From assembly GCF_001420995.1 (NCBI RefSeq), contig NZ_CP012184.1:4386501-4450500 (forward strand): DNA of 64,000 nucleotides. Direction: 5' to 3'. The DNA comes from Pseudonocardia sp. EC080619-01. Lineage in GTDB: Bacteria > Actinomycetota > Actinomycetes > Mycobacteriales > Pseudonocardiaceae. The translations under genes were made by a program, and so were the position numbers. Shown in pieces: positions 8,417 to 16,506 of the stretch; the stretch's first letter is position 1, and each line of letters opens with the position of its first letter. The notes below the pieces were generated by a model. The model saw nothing but the letters and a program-made list of their open reading frames with translations, ran no database searches and was not told where the DNA came from.

Positions 8417-9040
8417 ATGACGACCACCCACGCGGCGGCACTCGCCGCCGCGACGATCACCGCTGCCCTCGTCCTCACCGGCTGTTCCGGCGGGACCGCG
8501 GCGGAACCCGCTGCCCCGGCGGCCGCGCCTCCGGCGGCGACCGCCGCCCCCGGCGCCGACGCCCGGCACGGCGACGCCGACATCGCCTTCGCGCAGGGCA
8601 TGATCCCGCACCACCGGCAGGCCGTGGAGATGGCGCGCCTGGCCGAGGGGCGGGCGTCCGACGACGGGGTGCGCCGCCTGGCCGCCGCGATCGAGGCGGC
8701 GCAGGGCCCGGAAATCGAGCAGCTGCGCGGGTTCCTCGCGGCCTGGGGTGCACCGGAGTCCGCAGGCGCGGCCATGGAGCACGGCGCCCACGGCGGGCAC
8801 GGTGACATGTCCGGGATGATGACCGCCGACGACATGGCGGAGCTGGAACGGGCCACCGGGCCCGCGTTCGACCGCCGCTTCCTCGAGCTGATGATCGTCC
8901 ACCACGAGGGAGCGGTCGCCATGGCAGGCGCGGAGCTCGCCGACGGGGAGAACCCGCAGGCACGTGAGCTGGCGCAGCGGATCGTCGACGCCCAGCGGTC
9001 CGAGATCGACGCGATGCGCGGCATGCTCGACCGGGCCTGA
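8417..9040 (+). CDS. DUF305 family lipoprotein
   Basis: A 207-residue exported lipoprotein: the signal peptide ends in the lipobox VLTGC near residue 24, followed by an Ala/Pro-rich linker. The DUF305 ferritin-like helical region carries two conserved blocks, FAQGMIPHHRQAVEMA and MIVHHEGAVAMA, with paired histidines likely to bind metal, and a His/Met-rich bridge (HGAHGGHGDMSGMM). Such proteins sit beside copper genes in many actinobacteria. The gene lies 65 bases after the DUF6153 gene on the same strand and may share its copper-controlled promoter. The exact role is unproven. Confidence 0.88.
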   Translation: MTTTHAAALAAATITAALVLTGCSGGTAAEPAAPAAAPPAATAAPGADARHGDADIAFAQGMIPHHRQAVEMARLAEGRASDDGVRRLAAAIEAAQGPEIEQLRGFLAAWGAPESAGAAMEHGAHGGHGDMSGMMTADDMAELERATGPAFDRRFLELMIVHHEGAVAMAGAELADGENPQARELAQRIVDAQRSEIDAMRGMLDRA

Positions 9041-9058
9041 TCCCGCCCGGCCGGGCGG

Positions 9059-9622
9059 TCAGCGTGCGGCGAGCAGTGCTCGTGCGTGCGCGGCCGCCCG
9101 GTCGAGCGCGTCGGGGGTGCCGTCGAGCCCGCGCTGGAAGGCCGCGCCCTCCAGCAGCAGGGCCAGCAGGTCGGCGAGCTCCGTGGCGTCGCCCGGGACG
9201 TCCTCGGCGAGCAGCCGCGCGATCTCGGCGCGCACCGCCGTCTTGTGCTCGGTGATGACGGCCCGGCCCGGGTGGCCCTCGTCGAGCTCCGCGGCCCCGC
9301 GCTGGAACGCGCAGCCCACGTCGCTGTCCAGGGCCGGGTGCTCGCGGTAGGCCTCGAACACGGCGAGCACCCGCGGGGCCGGTGCCGCCTCGATCCGGCG
9401 CTGCAGGTGCTCCCACCACGTGCGGTGCCGGTGCGCCAGGTAGGCCGCGACCAGCGTGGACTTCGAGCCGTAGCAGTCGTAGAGCGTCTTCTTGGTGACG
9501 CCTGCCGCCTCGGCGATCCCGGCGACGCCGACCGCGGTGATGCCCCGGCGGTAGAAGAGCTCGGACGCGGCGGCGAGCAGCCGGCGTCCGGCGTCGGTGG
9601 TGGGGGTGAGGGTGTCCGGCAC
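9059..9622 (-). CDS. TetR/AcrR family transcriptional regulator
   Basis: The 187-residue product has an N-terminal TetR helix-turn-helix (LLAAASELFYRRGITAVGVAGIAEAAGVTKKTLYDCYGSKSTLVAAYL) and a helical ligand-binding half. It is divergent from an oxidoreductase/HAD operon, with two related half-palindromes in the gap (9632-9644 and 9685-9700), so it probably represses both units until an unknown ligand binds. The FYRRGI...GVTKKTLYDCYGSK variant resembles TetR repressors of small redox-enzyme operons. Confidence 0.9.
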   Translation of the reverse strand: MPDTLTPTTDAGRRLLAAASELFYRRGITAVGVAGIAEAAGVTKKTLYDCYGSKSTLVAAYLAHRHRTWWEHLQRRIEAAPAPRVLAVFEAYREHPALDSDVGCAFQRGAAELDEGHPGRAVITEHKTAVRAEIARLLAEDVPGDATELADLLALLLEGAAFQRGLDGTPDALDRAAAHARALLAAR

Positions 9623-9631
9623 GACGCCGAC

Positions 9632-9644
9632 TATACCGACCGGT
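9632..9644. promoter_or_regulatory. TetR operator candidate 1
   Basis: TATACCGACCGGT lies ten bases upstream of the tetR start and shares TATACCGAnCGGT with the site at 9685. A TTGACA element follows at 9648-9653 on the plus strand. Confidence 0.5.
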
Positions 9645-9684
9645 GGGTTGACATGACACGGGTCGCGCTGTTCTCCTTCGTGGG

Positions 9685-9700
9685 TATACCGATCGGTTTA
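9685..9700. promoter_or_regulatory. TetR operator candidate 2
   Basis: TATACCGATCGGTTTA contains the perfect palindrome ACCGATCGGT and ends 14 bases before the ATG at 9715, where a bound repressor would block transcription of the oxidoreductase gene. Confidence 0.55.
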
Positions 9701-9714
9701 CCTGAGGAGGAGAC

Positions 9715-10728
9715 ATGAGGGCGGTCCTGCTGACCCGCCACGGCGGCCCGGACGCGCTGGAGTACCGCGACGACGTGCCGGACCCGGTGCCCGCACCGGG
9801 CGAGGTGCGGATCCGGGTGCGCGCGGCGGCGCTGAACAACACCGACGTCTGGACGCGCGAGGGCGCCTACGGCACCGGCGACGACCCCGGCGCGCGGACC
9901 GGGTGGCGGCGCTCGGCGTTCGCGTTCCCGCGCATCCAGGGTGCCGACGTCACCGGTGAGATCGACGCCGTCGGCGACGGGGTGCCCACGAGCCGGATCG
10001 GGGAGCGGGTGCTGGTCGACCCCATGATCTACGACGGCGGCGAGCGCGCCCTGGTCACGACCGACTACCTGGGCAGCGAGCGCGACGGCGGGTTCGCCGA
10101 GCTGGTCACCGTGCCGGCGGGGAACGCGCACCCGGTCGGCGGTGCGCTGTCGCCCGCCGAGCTCGCGGCGCTGCCGACGGCGGCGACGACCGCGATGCGG
10201 ATGCTCGGCCGGGCCGGCCTGCGGGCCGGGGAGTCGGTGCTGGTCACCGGGGCCTCCGGCGGTGTCGGCGCGGCGCTGGTGCAGATCGCGAAGGACCGCG
10301 GCGCCCGCGTGGTCGCCGTCGCCGGTGCGGCCAAGCACGAGGCGGTCCGCGCGATGGGCGCCGACGTCGTGCTCGACCGCGACGCCGTCGCCGAGGCCGG
10401 TGAGGTGGACGTGGTCGCCGACGTCGTCGCCGGGCCGTCGTTCCCGGCGCTGCTCGGCGCGCTCGCCCCGCTCGGCCGCTACGTGGTCGCGGGCGCGATC
10501 GCCGGTCCGCTCGTCGAGGCGGATCTGCGGACCGTCTACCTGCGCCAGCTCACGCTGGTCGGGTCGTCGTTCGGCACCCACGACGACTTCGCCGAGGTCG
10601 TCGAGCTCGCCGGGCGCGGGGCCCTGCGGCTGCCGGTCGCCGCCCGGTTCCCGCTCGCCGACCTGGCCGCCGCCCAGGAGCGGTTCGCCGGCAAGGGCTT
10701 CGTGGGGAAGCTGGTGGTGGAGCCGTGA
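9715..10728 (+). CDS. zinc-free quinone oxidoreductase-type MDR dehydrogenase
   Basis: This 337-residue medium-chain dehydrogenase/reductase starts at an ATG with GAGGAGGAG just upstream. The GroES-like N-terminal half ends near residue 130, and the Rossmann motif VLVTGASGGVGAALVQIA falls at about 177-192. No catalytic-zinc Cys/His set or structural zinc loop is visible, as in NADPH:quinone reductases. It overlaps the HAD gene by four bases and is controlled by the divergent TetR. The substrate is unknown; enone or quinone reduction is inferred. Confidence 0.82.
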   Translation: MRAVLLTRHGGPDALEYRDDVPDPVPAPGEVRIRVRAAALNNTDVWTREGAYGTGDDPGARTGWRRSAFAFPRIQGADVTGEIDAVGDGVPTSRIGERVLVDPMIYDGGERALVTTDYLGSERDGGFAELVTVPAGNAHPVGGALSPAELAALPTAATTAMRMLGRAGLRAGESVLVTGASGGVGAALVQIAKDRGARVVAVAGAAKHEAVRAMGADVVLDRDAVAEAGEVDVVADVVAGPSFPALLGALAPLGRYVVAGAIAGPLVEADLRTVYLRQLTLVGSSFGTHDDFAEVVELAGRGALRLPVAARFPLADLAAAQERFAGKGFVGKLVVEP

Positions 10729-11396
10729 CGCGGGTGCGGGCGCTGAGCTTCGACGTCGTCGGCACGCTGATCGACTTCGAGACCGGCATTCTCGACTGCG
10801 TACGGCGGCAGGGCGTGACCGCACCGGACGAGCAGGTCCTGGCGGAGTTCGCCGCCGCCGAGGACGTGCAGCAGCACCGCACACCGGAGATGCCGTTCAC
10901 GCAGATGCTGGACCCGATCTCGGAGCGACTGGGGCTGCCCGACCCGGCGGCCCTGCGGGCGTCGTTGCCGGGGTGGCCGGCCTTCCCGGACGCCGCCGGG
11001 ACGCTCGCCCGGCTCGGTCACCGGTTCCGGCTGGTCGCGCTGACCAACGCCGACCGGGCCGGGACCCTGGCGATGGCGCGGACGCTCGGCGACCCGTTCG
11101 ACGACGTCGTGACCGTCTCCGACGTGGGCGTGAACAAGCCGGACCCGCAGATGTTCGCCTGGATGCTGGGCCGTCTCGATCTCGCCGGGATCTCCCGCGG
11201 CGAGCTGCTGCACGTCGCGCAGAGCCGCTACCACGACGTCGGCACCGCGCAGCGGCTCGGCATCAGGACGTGCTGGGTGGAACGGCGGCGCGGGCGGGCC
11301 GGTACCGGCGCCACGCCCGCGCCGCCCTCGGCGGTCGCGCCGGACCTGCACGTCGGCGACCTGACCGAGCTGGGGGAGCTCAGGGAGCTCAGCTGA
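10725..11396 (+). CDS. HAD-superfamily hydrolase, haloacid dehalogenase type II-like
   Basis: The 223-residue product has HAD motif I FDVVGTLID (Asp10 nucleophile), motif II LTNAD, motif III NKPDPQMF and motif IV region LHVAQSRYHDVGTAQRLGI. The absence of Asp at the +2 position and the HVAQS-YHDV block resemble L-2-haloacid dehalogenases more than phosphatases. The GTG start overlaps the stop of the oxidoreductase gene (GTGA), so the two form an operon. Its last bases overlap the convergent gene downstream by 8 bases. The physiological substrate is unknown. Confidence 0.82.
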   Translation: MTRVRALSFDVVGTLIDFETGILDCVRRQGVTAPDEQVLAEFAAAEDVQQHRTPEMPFTQMLDPISERLGLPDPAALRASLPGWPAFPDAAGTLARLGHRFRLVALTNADRAGTLAMARTLGDPFDDVVTVSDVGVNKPDPQMFAWMLGRLDLAGISRGELLHVAQSRYHDVGTAQRLGIRTCWVERRRGRAGTGATPAPPSAVAPDLHVGDLTELGELRELS

Positions 11397-12216
11397 AGGA
11401 GATGTGCACGTGGTCCATGTGGTTGGCGGTGTCGCCGCCCCGGTCCTCCTGCATCTCCCAGCCGCTGCCGGTGTCGATGCGCTGACGCCAGATCACGTAG
11501 GTGATGCCGAGCTCGTCGCGGTTGGCCAGCGCGTACTCGGCCAGCCGGTCGCCGGTGGCGCGGTCGACCATGAAGTCGAGCGCCTTGCCGCTCGGGTGGT
11601 CGGACGTGCCACCGCGGCTGCCGATGCCGAGCACGGTGTCGACGCCGAACATGCAGCGCAGCGTCTCGCCGGCGTCGGCGACGTTGCCGGCGACACCCTC
11701 CATGCCCTCGGTGCCGGCCGCGCAGGTGCTCGGCCCGGTACCGCCACCGCCGGACGACGGCTCCGGCTCGTCGGGCTCGGCCGCCGCGGCGGCGGCCGCC
11801 TTCGCGGCGGCCTCCGCGGCCCGGCGCTGCTCCTCGCGGGCCGCGACGGCGTCGTCGACCGCGCCGGTCGCGGCGCCGACGATCTCGTCGACGTCCACCG
11901 GGGGCGGCGGCTCGGCGAGGGCCCGGGCCGCGCCCGCCGACGCGGCGGGTGCGGCGGGATCGGCCTGTGCCGCCTCGGCGGAGGGGAGGCTGAACGACTG
12001 CAGCGCCAGGTCCTCGGTCTGCGGTGCGAGCCCGCCGGTCGCGACGTGCCCGGCGACGAGGCCGCCACCGGCGAGCGCGGAGCTGAGCATCCCGACCGCG
12101 CCCACCGGGCGGCGGACGGGTCGGTGGACGTCGCGGGTCACGACGGTGCGGGACGGCACGGGCCGGCTCGGGGAGCGCCGGACACGTGCCGTGCCGCCGG
12201 GGGTATGCCTCGGCAC
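11389..12216 (-). CDS. exported cell-wall-type protein with ARB_07466-like C-terminal domain
   Basis: The 275-residue product begins with a basic N terminus and a hydrophobic segment (GMLSSALAGGGLVAGHVATGG), followed by a long Ala/Glu-rich, probably coiled region (EEQRRAAEAAAKAAAAAAAEPDE) and a C-terminal domain at about 165-275. That domain contains SDHPSGKALDFMVD and DHVHISF, the His/Asp pattern of the ARB_07466/M15-like fold found in actinobacterial secreted cell-wall proteins. Two cysteines could form a disulfide. Peptidoglycan modification is plausible but unproven. The GTG start at 12216 gives a somewhat long signal region; a later start at Met43 is possible. Confidence 0.75.
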   Translation of the reverse strand: MPRHTPGGTARVRRSPSRPVPSRTVVTRDVHRPVRRPVGAVGMLSSALAGGGLVAGHVATGGLAPQTEDLALQSFSLPSAEAAQADPAAPAASAGAARALAEPPPPVDVDEIVGAATGAVDDAVAAREEQRRAAEAAAKAAAAAAAEPDEPEPSSGGGGTGPSTCAAGTEGMEGVAGNVADAGETLRCMFGVDTVLGIGSRGGTSDHPSGKALDFMVDRATGDRLAEYALANRDELGITYVIWRQRIDTGSGWEMQEDRGGDTANHMDHVHISFS

Positions 12217-12449
12217 AGCTGGTTCGTCCTTCCTCGTCGGAAGCGGTCGCGCCCGGATGGGGGAGCGGGGCGCGTGACGCCGCTGGGGATCGACGTCGTT
12301 ACCGTTCCGAGACCGACGGTATGCCCGGTTCCGGGGCGGGTGGCCTCCCTGAGGGCGACCGGCGGTGACCGGGCGCCGCCGCGCTGTGAACGGGGAGCGG
12401 CTCGGCCGGACGGCTCAGTGTCCTGCGGCCGACCGGGCGCCGGCGCCGC

Positions 12450-13070
12450 TCAGACCCGGCCGGCGGGCCGGTCCGCGGCCCGTGCCGCGGCGACGAACGC
12501 CGCGATCCGGCCGTGGTCCTTCACCCCGCGGGTCGCCTCGACGCCGCTGGAGACGTCGACGCCCCAGGGCCGGACCCGCCGGACGGCGTCGCCGACGTTG
12601 TCCGGGTCGAGACCGCCCGCGAGCAGCCACGGCCCGTCCGGACGGTGCTCCATCGCCTCGGCCGCCCAGGTCTCGCCGGAACCGGCGACCGGCGAGTCCA
12701 GCAGCAGGACCTCCTCGCCGAAGGCGCCGACCCGCAGGTCGGGACGCTGGTCCAGGGAGGTTGCCCGCCAGAGCCGGACCGGCTCCGCGGCGGCGACGGC
12801 GAAGTCCCCGGCGGTGTAGCGGCCGTGCAGCTGGAGCACGTCGGCGCCGATCTCCCGGGTGGCGCGGGCGGCGTCGGCGGCGGTGTAGTCGGCCACGACG
12901 ACCACCGACAGCACCCCCGGCGGCACCTGGCCGACGAGGTCGCGCGCGGTCCCGGGATCGACGTAGCGCGGGCTCGGCGGGTGCAGCACGAACCCGATCG
13001 CGTCGGCCCCGGCCCCGACCGCGACCCGGACGTCCTCGGCGGTACGCAGGCCGCACACCTTCACGAACAC
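12450..13070 (-). CDS. trpF: phosphoribosylanthranilate isomerase
   Basis: This 206-residue (beta-alpha)8 enzyme would convert N-(5'-phosphoribosyl)anthranilate to CdRP in tryptophan synthesis. The motif VKVCGLR carries the general base Cys6, VLLLDSPVAGSG carries the general acid Asp125, and the C-terminal phosphate-binding signatures LAGGLDPDNV and GVDVSSGVE are intact. Most actinobacteria use the bifunctional PriA (HisA/TrpF) instead, so a separate trpF away from other trp genes is unusual. The neighbours (PH-domain gene, paa operon) give no hint of a trp operon. A second in-frame GTG three codons in is an alternative start. Confidence 0.88.
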   Translation of the reverse strand: MFVKVCGLRTAEDVRVAVGAGADAIGFVLHPPSPRYVDPGTARDLVGQVPPGVLSVVVVADYTAADAARATREIGADVLQLHGRYTAGDFAVAAAEPVRLWRATSLDQRPDLRVGAFGEEVLLLDSPVAGSGETWAAEAMEHRPDGPWLLAGGLDPDNVGDAVRRVRPWGVDVSSGVEATRGVKDHGRIAAFVAAARAADRPAGRV

Positions 13071-13103
13071 GGCACGACCCTACGTGGTCCCCGGCCGTGC
13101 TCC

Positions 13104-13481
13104 TCAGCGCGCGACGAAGCTGCTCAGCAGCGCCTGCACCTCGTAGACGTCGACACCCTTGCCGAACTGCTTCTGGATCGGCGCCGGGCTCCCGGACAGC
13201 CAGATCTTCAGCTCCGCGTCCAGGTCGAACGTCCCCGCCGTCTCCACGGAGAAGTGCGTGATCGCCCTGTAGGGGATCGAGTGGTACTCGACCTTGCGAC
13301 CGGTCATGCCCTGCTTGTCGACCATGATCAGTCGCCGGTCGGTGAAGAGGAACGAGTCCCGCAGCAGCTGGTACGCGGCGTGGATCTGCTCGCCCTGCGC
13401 GAGCAGCCGCCCGAACTCGTGCGCCGCCGCCTGCGGATCGACCCGGGACGCGTTGCCCATGACACCGTCGAGGAATCCCAT
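13104..13481 (-). CDS. bacterial PH-domain protein
   Basis: This 125-residue soluble protein looks like a single bacterial pleckstrin-homology fold (DUF1696/bPH type): LLRDSFLFTDRRLIMVDKQGMTGRKVEYHSIPYRAITHFSVE is the characteristic block of such proteins, followed by beta strands and a C-terminal helix (YEVQALLSSFVAR). These domains are widespread, often oligomeric, and have no settled function. It lies between trpF and the paa operon on the same strand with gaps of 33 and 18 bases, so it may be read from the paa transcript. Confidence 0.85.
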   Translation of the reverse strand: MGFLDGVMGNASRVDPQAAAHEFGRLLAQGEQIHAAYQLLRDSFLFTDRRLIMVDKQGMTGRKVEYHSIPYRAITHFSVETAGTFDLDAELKIWLSGSPAPIQKQFGKGVDVYEVQALLSSFVAR

Positions 13482-13499
13482 GGCGCCATTCTCGCGGGC

Positions 13500-14696
13500 T
13501 CAGACGTCGTAGTCGATCGTGGCCCGTCCGGACACCGGCCGGCTCTGGCACGTCAGGACGAACCCGGCCGCGACCTCGTCGTCCTCCAGGGCGAAGTTGC
13601 GTCGCATGTCGACCTCGCCGTCGGTGACCTTCGCCCGGCACGTGCCGCAGACCCCGCCCTTGCAGGCGAAGGGCAGGTCGCCCCGCACCTTCTGGGCCGC
13701 GTCCAGCACGGTCTCGCCGCGCGGCAGCGCCAGCGTGGTCGACCGTCCGTTGAGGACGACGGTGACCTCGCTGCCGGTCCCGTCCCCGGCTGCCGCGTCG
13801 TCCTCGGCGCGGTGCACCTCGGGCGGCGGCTCGTCGACGTAGAACAGCTCGCGGTGCACCCGCCGGCGGTCGGTGCCGAGCTCACCCAGGACCGCGACGG
13901 CGTCCTCGGTCATGCCGAGCGGTCCGCACAGCCACCACTCGTCGACGTCGGCGGTGTCGACGAGTGCGGTGAGCAGCGTCCGGATCCGTCCCGCGTCGAG
14001 GCGGCCGTTGACGATCTCGGCCTCGGTGGGTTCGCGGGACAGCACGTGCAGCAGGTGCAGCCGCGGGCCGTGGGCGTTCTTGAGGTCGGCGATCTCCTCG
14101 GTGAACATGACCGTGTCGGTCCGGCGGTTGCCGTAGAGCAGCGTGACCCGGGTGTCGGGGTGCGCGGCCAGCAGCGACGCGGCGATCGACAGCACCGGTG
14201 TGATGCCCGAACCGGCGGCGATCAGCCCGTGGTGGGTGCCGGCGTCCAGGTCGGGGGTGAAGGAGCCGCCGGGCGGGCCGACCTCGACGACGTCGCCGGG
14301 CTCGACCCGGTCGACCAGCCACTCGGAGAACAGCCCGCCGTCGACCCGGCGCACGCCGACCCGCGGCGCGGAGCCCGCGGGGGAGCAGATCGAGTACGAG
14401 CGGCGCTCCTCGCCGTCGTCGGTGCGGCGGCGCAGGGTGAGGTACTGGCCGGGCCGGAAGGCGTAGTGCGCGCGCAGGTCGCCGGGCACGTCGAAGGTGA
14501 CGGCGACGGCGTCGTCGCACAGGCGGTCCACACCGGACACGACGAGCCGGTGGAACCCGGCCGGGAGGGCGTCCGCACCGGGCTCGCCGGTACCGGCCAG
14601 CAGCGCCTCGATCTCGTCGTCGAGTGCGAGCGTGGTGCGGCCGGACGCCCGGTTCGCCCGTGCCTGCCAGGCGGCGGTGCGGCGCTGCTCGCTCAT
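13500..14696 (-). CDS. paaE: phenylacetyl-CoA 1,2-epoxidase reductase subunit PaaE
   Basis: This 398-residue reductase passes electrons from NADPH through FAD and a [2Fe-2S] centre to the PaaA diiron site. It carries an FAD-binding domain (about 45-150, RSYSICSP), an NAD(P) domain (IAAGSGITPVLSIAASLL) and a C-terminal plant-type ferredoxin with CKGGVCGTCRAKV plus a later Cys (LTCQSRP) supplying the cluster ligands. It is the last gene of paaABCDE, starting three bases after the paaD stop. The N terminus has about 45 extra residues before the FAD domain. Confidence 0.95.
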   Translation of the reverse strand: MSEQRRTAAWQARANRASGRTTLALDDEIEALLAGTGEPGADALPAGFHRLVVSGVDRLCDDAVAVTFDVPGDLRAHYAFRPGQYLTLRRRTDDGEERRSYSICSPAGSAPRVGVRRVDGGLFSEWLVDRVEPGDVVEVGPPGGSFTPDLDAGTHHGLIAAGSGITPVLSIAASLLAAHPDTRVTLLYGNRRTDTVMFTEEIADLKNAHGPRLHLLHVLSREPTEAEIVNGRLDAGRIRTLLTALVDTADVDEWWLCGPLGMTEDAVAVLGELGTDRRRVHRELFYVDEPPPEVHRAEDDAAAGDGTGSEVTVVLNGRSTTLALPRGETVLDAAQKVRGDLPFACKGGVCGTCRAKVTDGEVDMRRNFALEDDEVAAGFVLTCQSRPVSGRATIDYDV

Positions 14697-14699
14697 CGT

Positions 14700-15203
14700 C
14701 TAGAGCTCCTTCATGTGCTCGAACGGCTCCCGGCAGGCGGTGCACCGGCGCAGTGCGGTGCACGCGGTCGGGCCGAAACGGGAGAACTCCTCGGTGGCCG
14801 GTGATCCGCACTGCGGGCAGCGCACGACGGCCGACGGCGGGTCCAGCGTCAGGGGGACCGGCCCCGGTGCGTGCGGCGTGGCCCGGCCGGGCGGTGCGAC
14901 GCCGGCCTCGGCGAGCTTGCGCCTGCCGGTCTCGCTGATCCAGTCGGTGCTCCACGGCGGGGACAGCACGGTCCGGACGCCGGCGACCCGGTACCCGGCG
15001 CCGTCGAGCGCGCGGGCGATGTCGGCGCGCATCTCCTCGATCGCCGGGCAGCCCGAGTAGGTCGGGGTGATCGTCACCGTGACGCCGTCGCGGGTCTCGT
15101 CCACCGACCTGATCACGCCGAGGTCGTCGAGAGTGAGCATCGGCATCTCGGGGTCGACGACGTCGGCGACGACGTCGCGGGCGCCCAGCGCGGGTGCGGT
15201 CAC
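14700..15203 (-). CDS. paaD: phenylacetate degradation protein PaaD
   Basis: This 167-residue DUF59/MIP18-type protein is thought to help assemble the Fe-S or diiron centre of the PaaABCE epoxidase. The N-terminal part has DPEMPMLTLDDLGVIRSV and TYSGCPAIEEM (a conserved Cys), and the C-terminal part has a zinc-ribbon-like pair, RCPQCGS and LRRCTACREPFEHMKEL. The GTG at 15203 overlaps the paaC stop (GTGA), which fixes the start; an upstream frame is shadow sequence. Confidence 0.93.
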   Translation of the reverse strand: MTAPALGARDVVADVVDPEMPMLTLDDLGVIRSVDETRDGVTVTITPTYSGCPAIEEMRADIARALDGAGYRVAGVRTVLSPPWSTDWISETGRRKLAEAGVAPPGRATPHAPGPVPLTLDPPSAVVRCPQCGSPATEEFSRFGPTACTALRRCTACREPFEHMKEL

Positions 15204-16111
15204 CACGTCGCCCCCGGGTGCCTGCGGGCCAGGCTCTGCATGACGACGAGTGCCTGTTCCAGCTTCTCGGTGTGCACGCCCTGGCGGCCGCCGCGGCCGG
15301 CGATGGTGCCGATCCCGGGCACGTCGGGGCGGGTCAGCGTCGCCCGGGCGATCACCTCGTCGAGGACCCCGTGGACCTCGTCGTGGGTGTCCGCCGGGTC
15401 GACGGCGACGCCCGCGGCGACCAGCCGCCGTTCGACGTCGGACGTGCGGAACAGCTCGCCCAGGAACGGCCAGACCCACACCAGCGCGTCCTGCATCCGC
15501 CGGTGCGACTCGGCGGTGCCGTCACCCAGGCGCAGCGTCCAGCGGGCCGCGTGGTCGCGGTGGTAGGTGACCTCCTTGACGCCCTTCGCGGCGACGGCGG
15601 CCACCACCGGGTCGGCCGAGCCCTGCAGGCGGTGCAGCAGGGCCAGACGCCAGGTGGAGAAGACCAGCAGCCGGGCGATCGCGCGGGCGAAGTCGAGGTC
15701 GTCGGAGGGCTCGGCCAGCGCGACGTTGCGGAACTCGTGCACCTCGCGCCCGTGGGCGAGCGCGTCCTCGTCGCGGCCGGTGCCGCCCTCGGCGAGGCCC
15801 TCGACGTGCCCGGCGCGGGACAGCAGCACCCGGGCCTGGCCGAGCAGGTCGAGCGCGGTGTTGGCGAGCGCGACCTCCTCCTCGAGCTCGGGGGCGTTCG
15901 AGACCCACTCGGTGAGCCGGTGGCTGTAGATCAGCGCGTCGTCGCCGAGCATCAGGCAGTACGCGGCCAGGTCGGCGGGATCGGTGCCCCCGGGCACCGG
16001 GGCGACGATGTCGGCCTCGGCGTCCTCGAACCCGGACCCGAACGCCCAGCGCGGGTCGTCGGACTCCGTCAGCGCGTCGTAGACGTTCTCCTCGTGCGCG
16101 GTCCCGCTCAC
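15200..16111 (-). CDS. paaC: phenylacetyl-CoA 1,2-epoxidase structural subunit PaaC
   Basis: This 303-residue ferritin-like helical subunit pairs with PaaA but lacks a working diiron centre. It shows the conserved start of the fold, LMLGDDALIYSHRLTEWVSNAPELEEEVALANTALDLLGQA, then FSTWRLALLHRLQ and KEVTYHRDHAARWTLRLGDGT. The GTG at 16111 overlaps the paaB stop by GTGA, and its own stop overlaps paaD. This unbroken chain of overlaps implies stoichiometric translation of the complex. Confidence 0.95.
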   Translation of the reverse strand: MSGTAHEENVYDALTESDDPRWAFGSGFEDAEADIVAPVPGGTDPADLAAYCLMLGDDALIYSHRLTEWVSNAPELEEEVALANTALDLLGQARVLLSRAGHVEGLAEGGTGRDEDALAHGREVHEFRNVALAEPSDDLDFARAIARLLVFSTWRLALLHRLQGSADPVVAAVAAKGVKEVTYHRDHAARWTLRLGDGTAESHRRMQDALVWVWPFLGELFRTSDVERRLVAAGVAVDPADTHDEVHGVLDEVIARATLTRPDVPGIGTIAGRGGRQGVHTEKLEQALVVMQSLARRHPGATW

Positions 16112-16506
16112 AGGTGCGGCACCTCCTCCGGGATCGCGTAGAACGTCGGGTGCCGGTAGACCTTGTCGGCGCTGGGCGCGAAGAACGGGTCCTTCTCGTC
16201 CGGGCTGGACGCGGCGATCGCGTCGGCGCGCACCACCCAGATGCTGACGCCCTCGTTGCGACGCGTGTAGACGTCGCGCGCGTTGTGCAGCGCCATCTCG
16301 TCGTCGGCGGCGTGCAGGGAACCGACGTGGACGTGGTTGAGGCCGCGCTTGCCGCGCACGAACACCTCGTAGAGCGGCCAGGCCCGCCGCGACGGCGCCA
16401 CCCCGGCGCCCGTCTCGACCCCGGTGGTGGGGACGGCGCCGTGCCCGCCCTCCGCGGTCACCTCGGTGCTGTCTGTGCTGCCGGTGCTGTCGTCGCTCGG
16501 GATCAC
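16108..16506 (-). CDS. paaB: phenylacetyl-CoA 1,2-epoxidase subunit PaaB
   Basis: PaaB is a small bridging subunit of the PaaABCE epoxidase. The conserved core (WPLYEVFVRGKRGLNHVHVGSLHAADDEMALHNARDVYTRR, VRADAIAASSP, KVYRHPTFYAIPEEVPHL) occupies the last 95 residues. With the GTG at 16506, which overlaps the paaA stop by GTGA, the protein has 132 residues: about 38 more than typical PaaB, in a Ser/Thr/Gly-rich, probably disordered N-terminal extension. Confidence 0.93.
   Translation of the reverse strand: MIPSDDSTGSTDSTEVTAEGGHGAVPTTGVETGAGVAPSRRAWPLYEVFVRGKRGLNHVHVGSLHAADDEMALHNARDVYTRRNEGVSIWVVRADAIAASSPDEKDPFFAPSADKVYRHPTFYAIPEEVPHL

Noticed and set aside
12217..12420. Possible c-di-AMP (ydaO) riboswitch before the secreted cell-wall-type gene
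   Set aside because: Position would fit, but the conserved core sequences of this riboswitch could not be found in the reverse complement.
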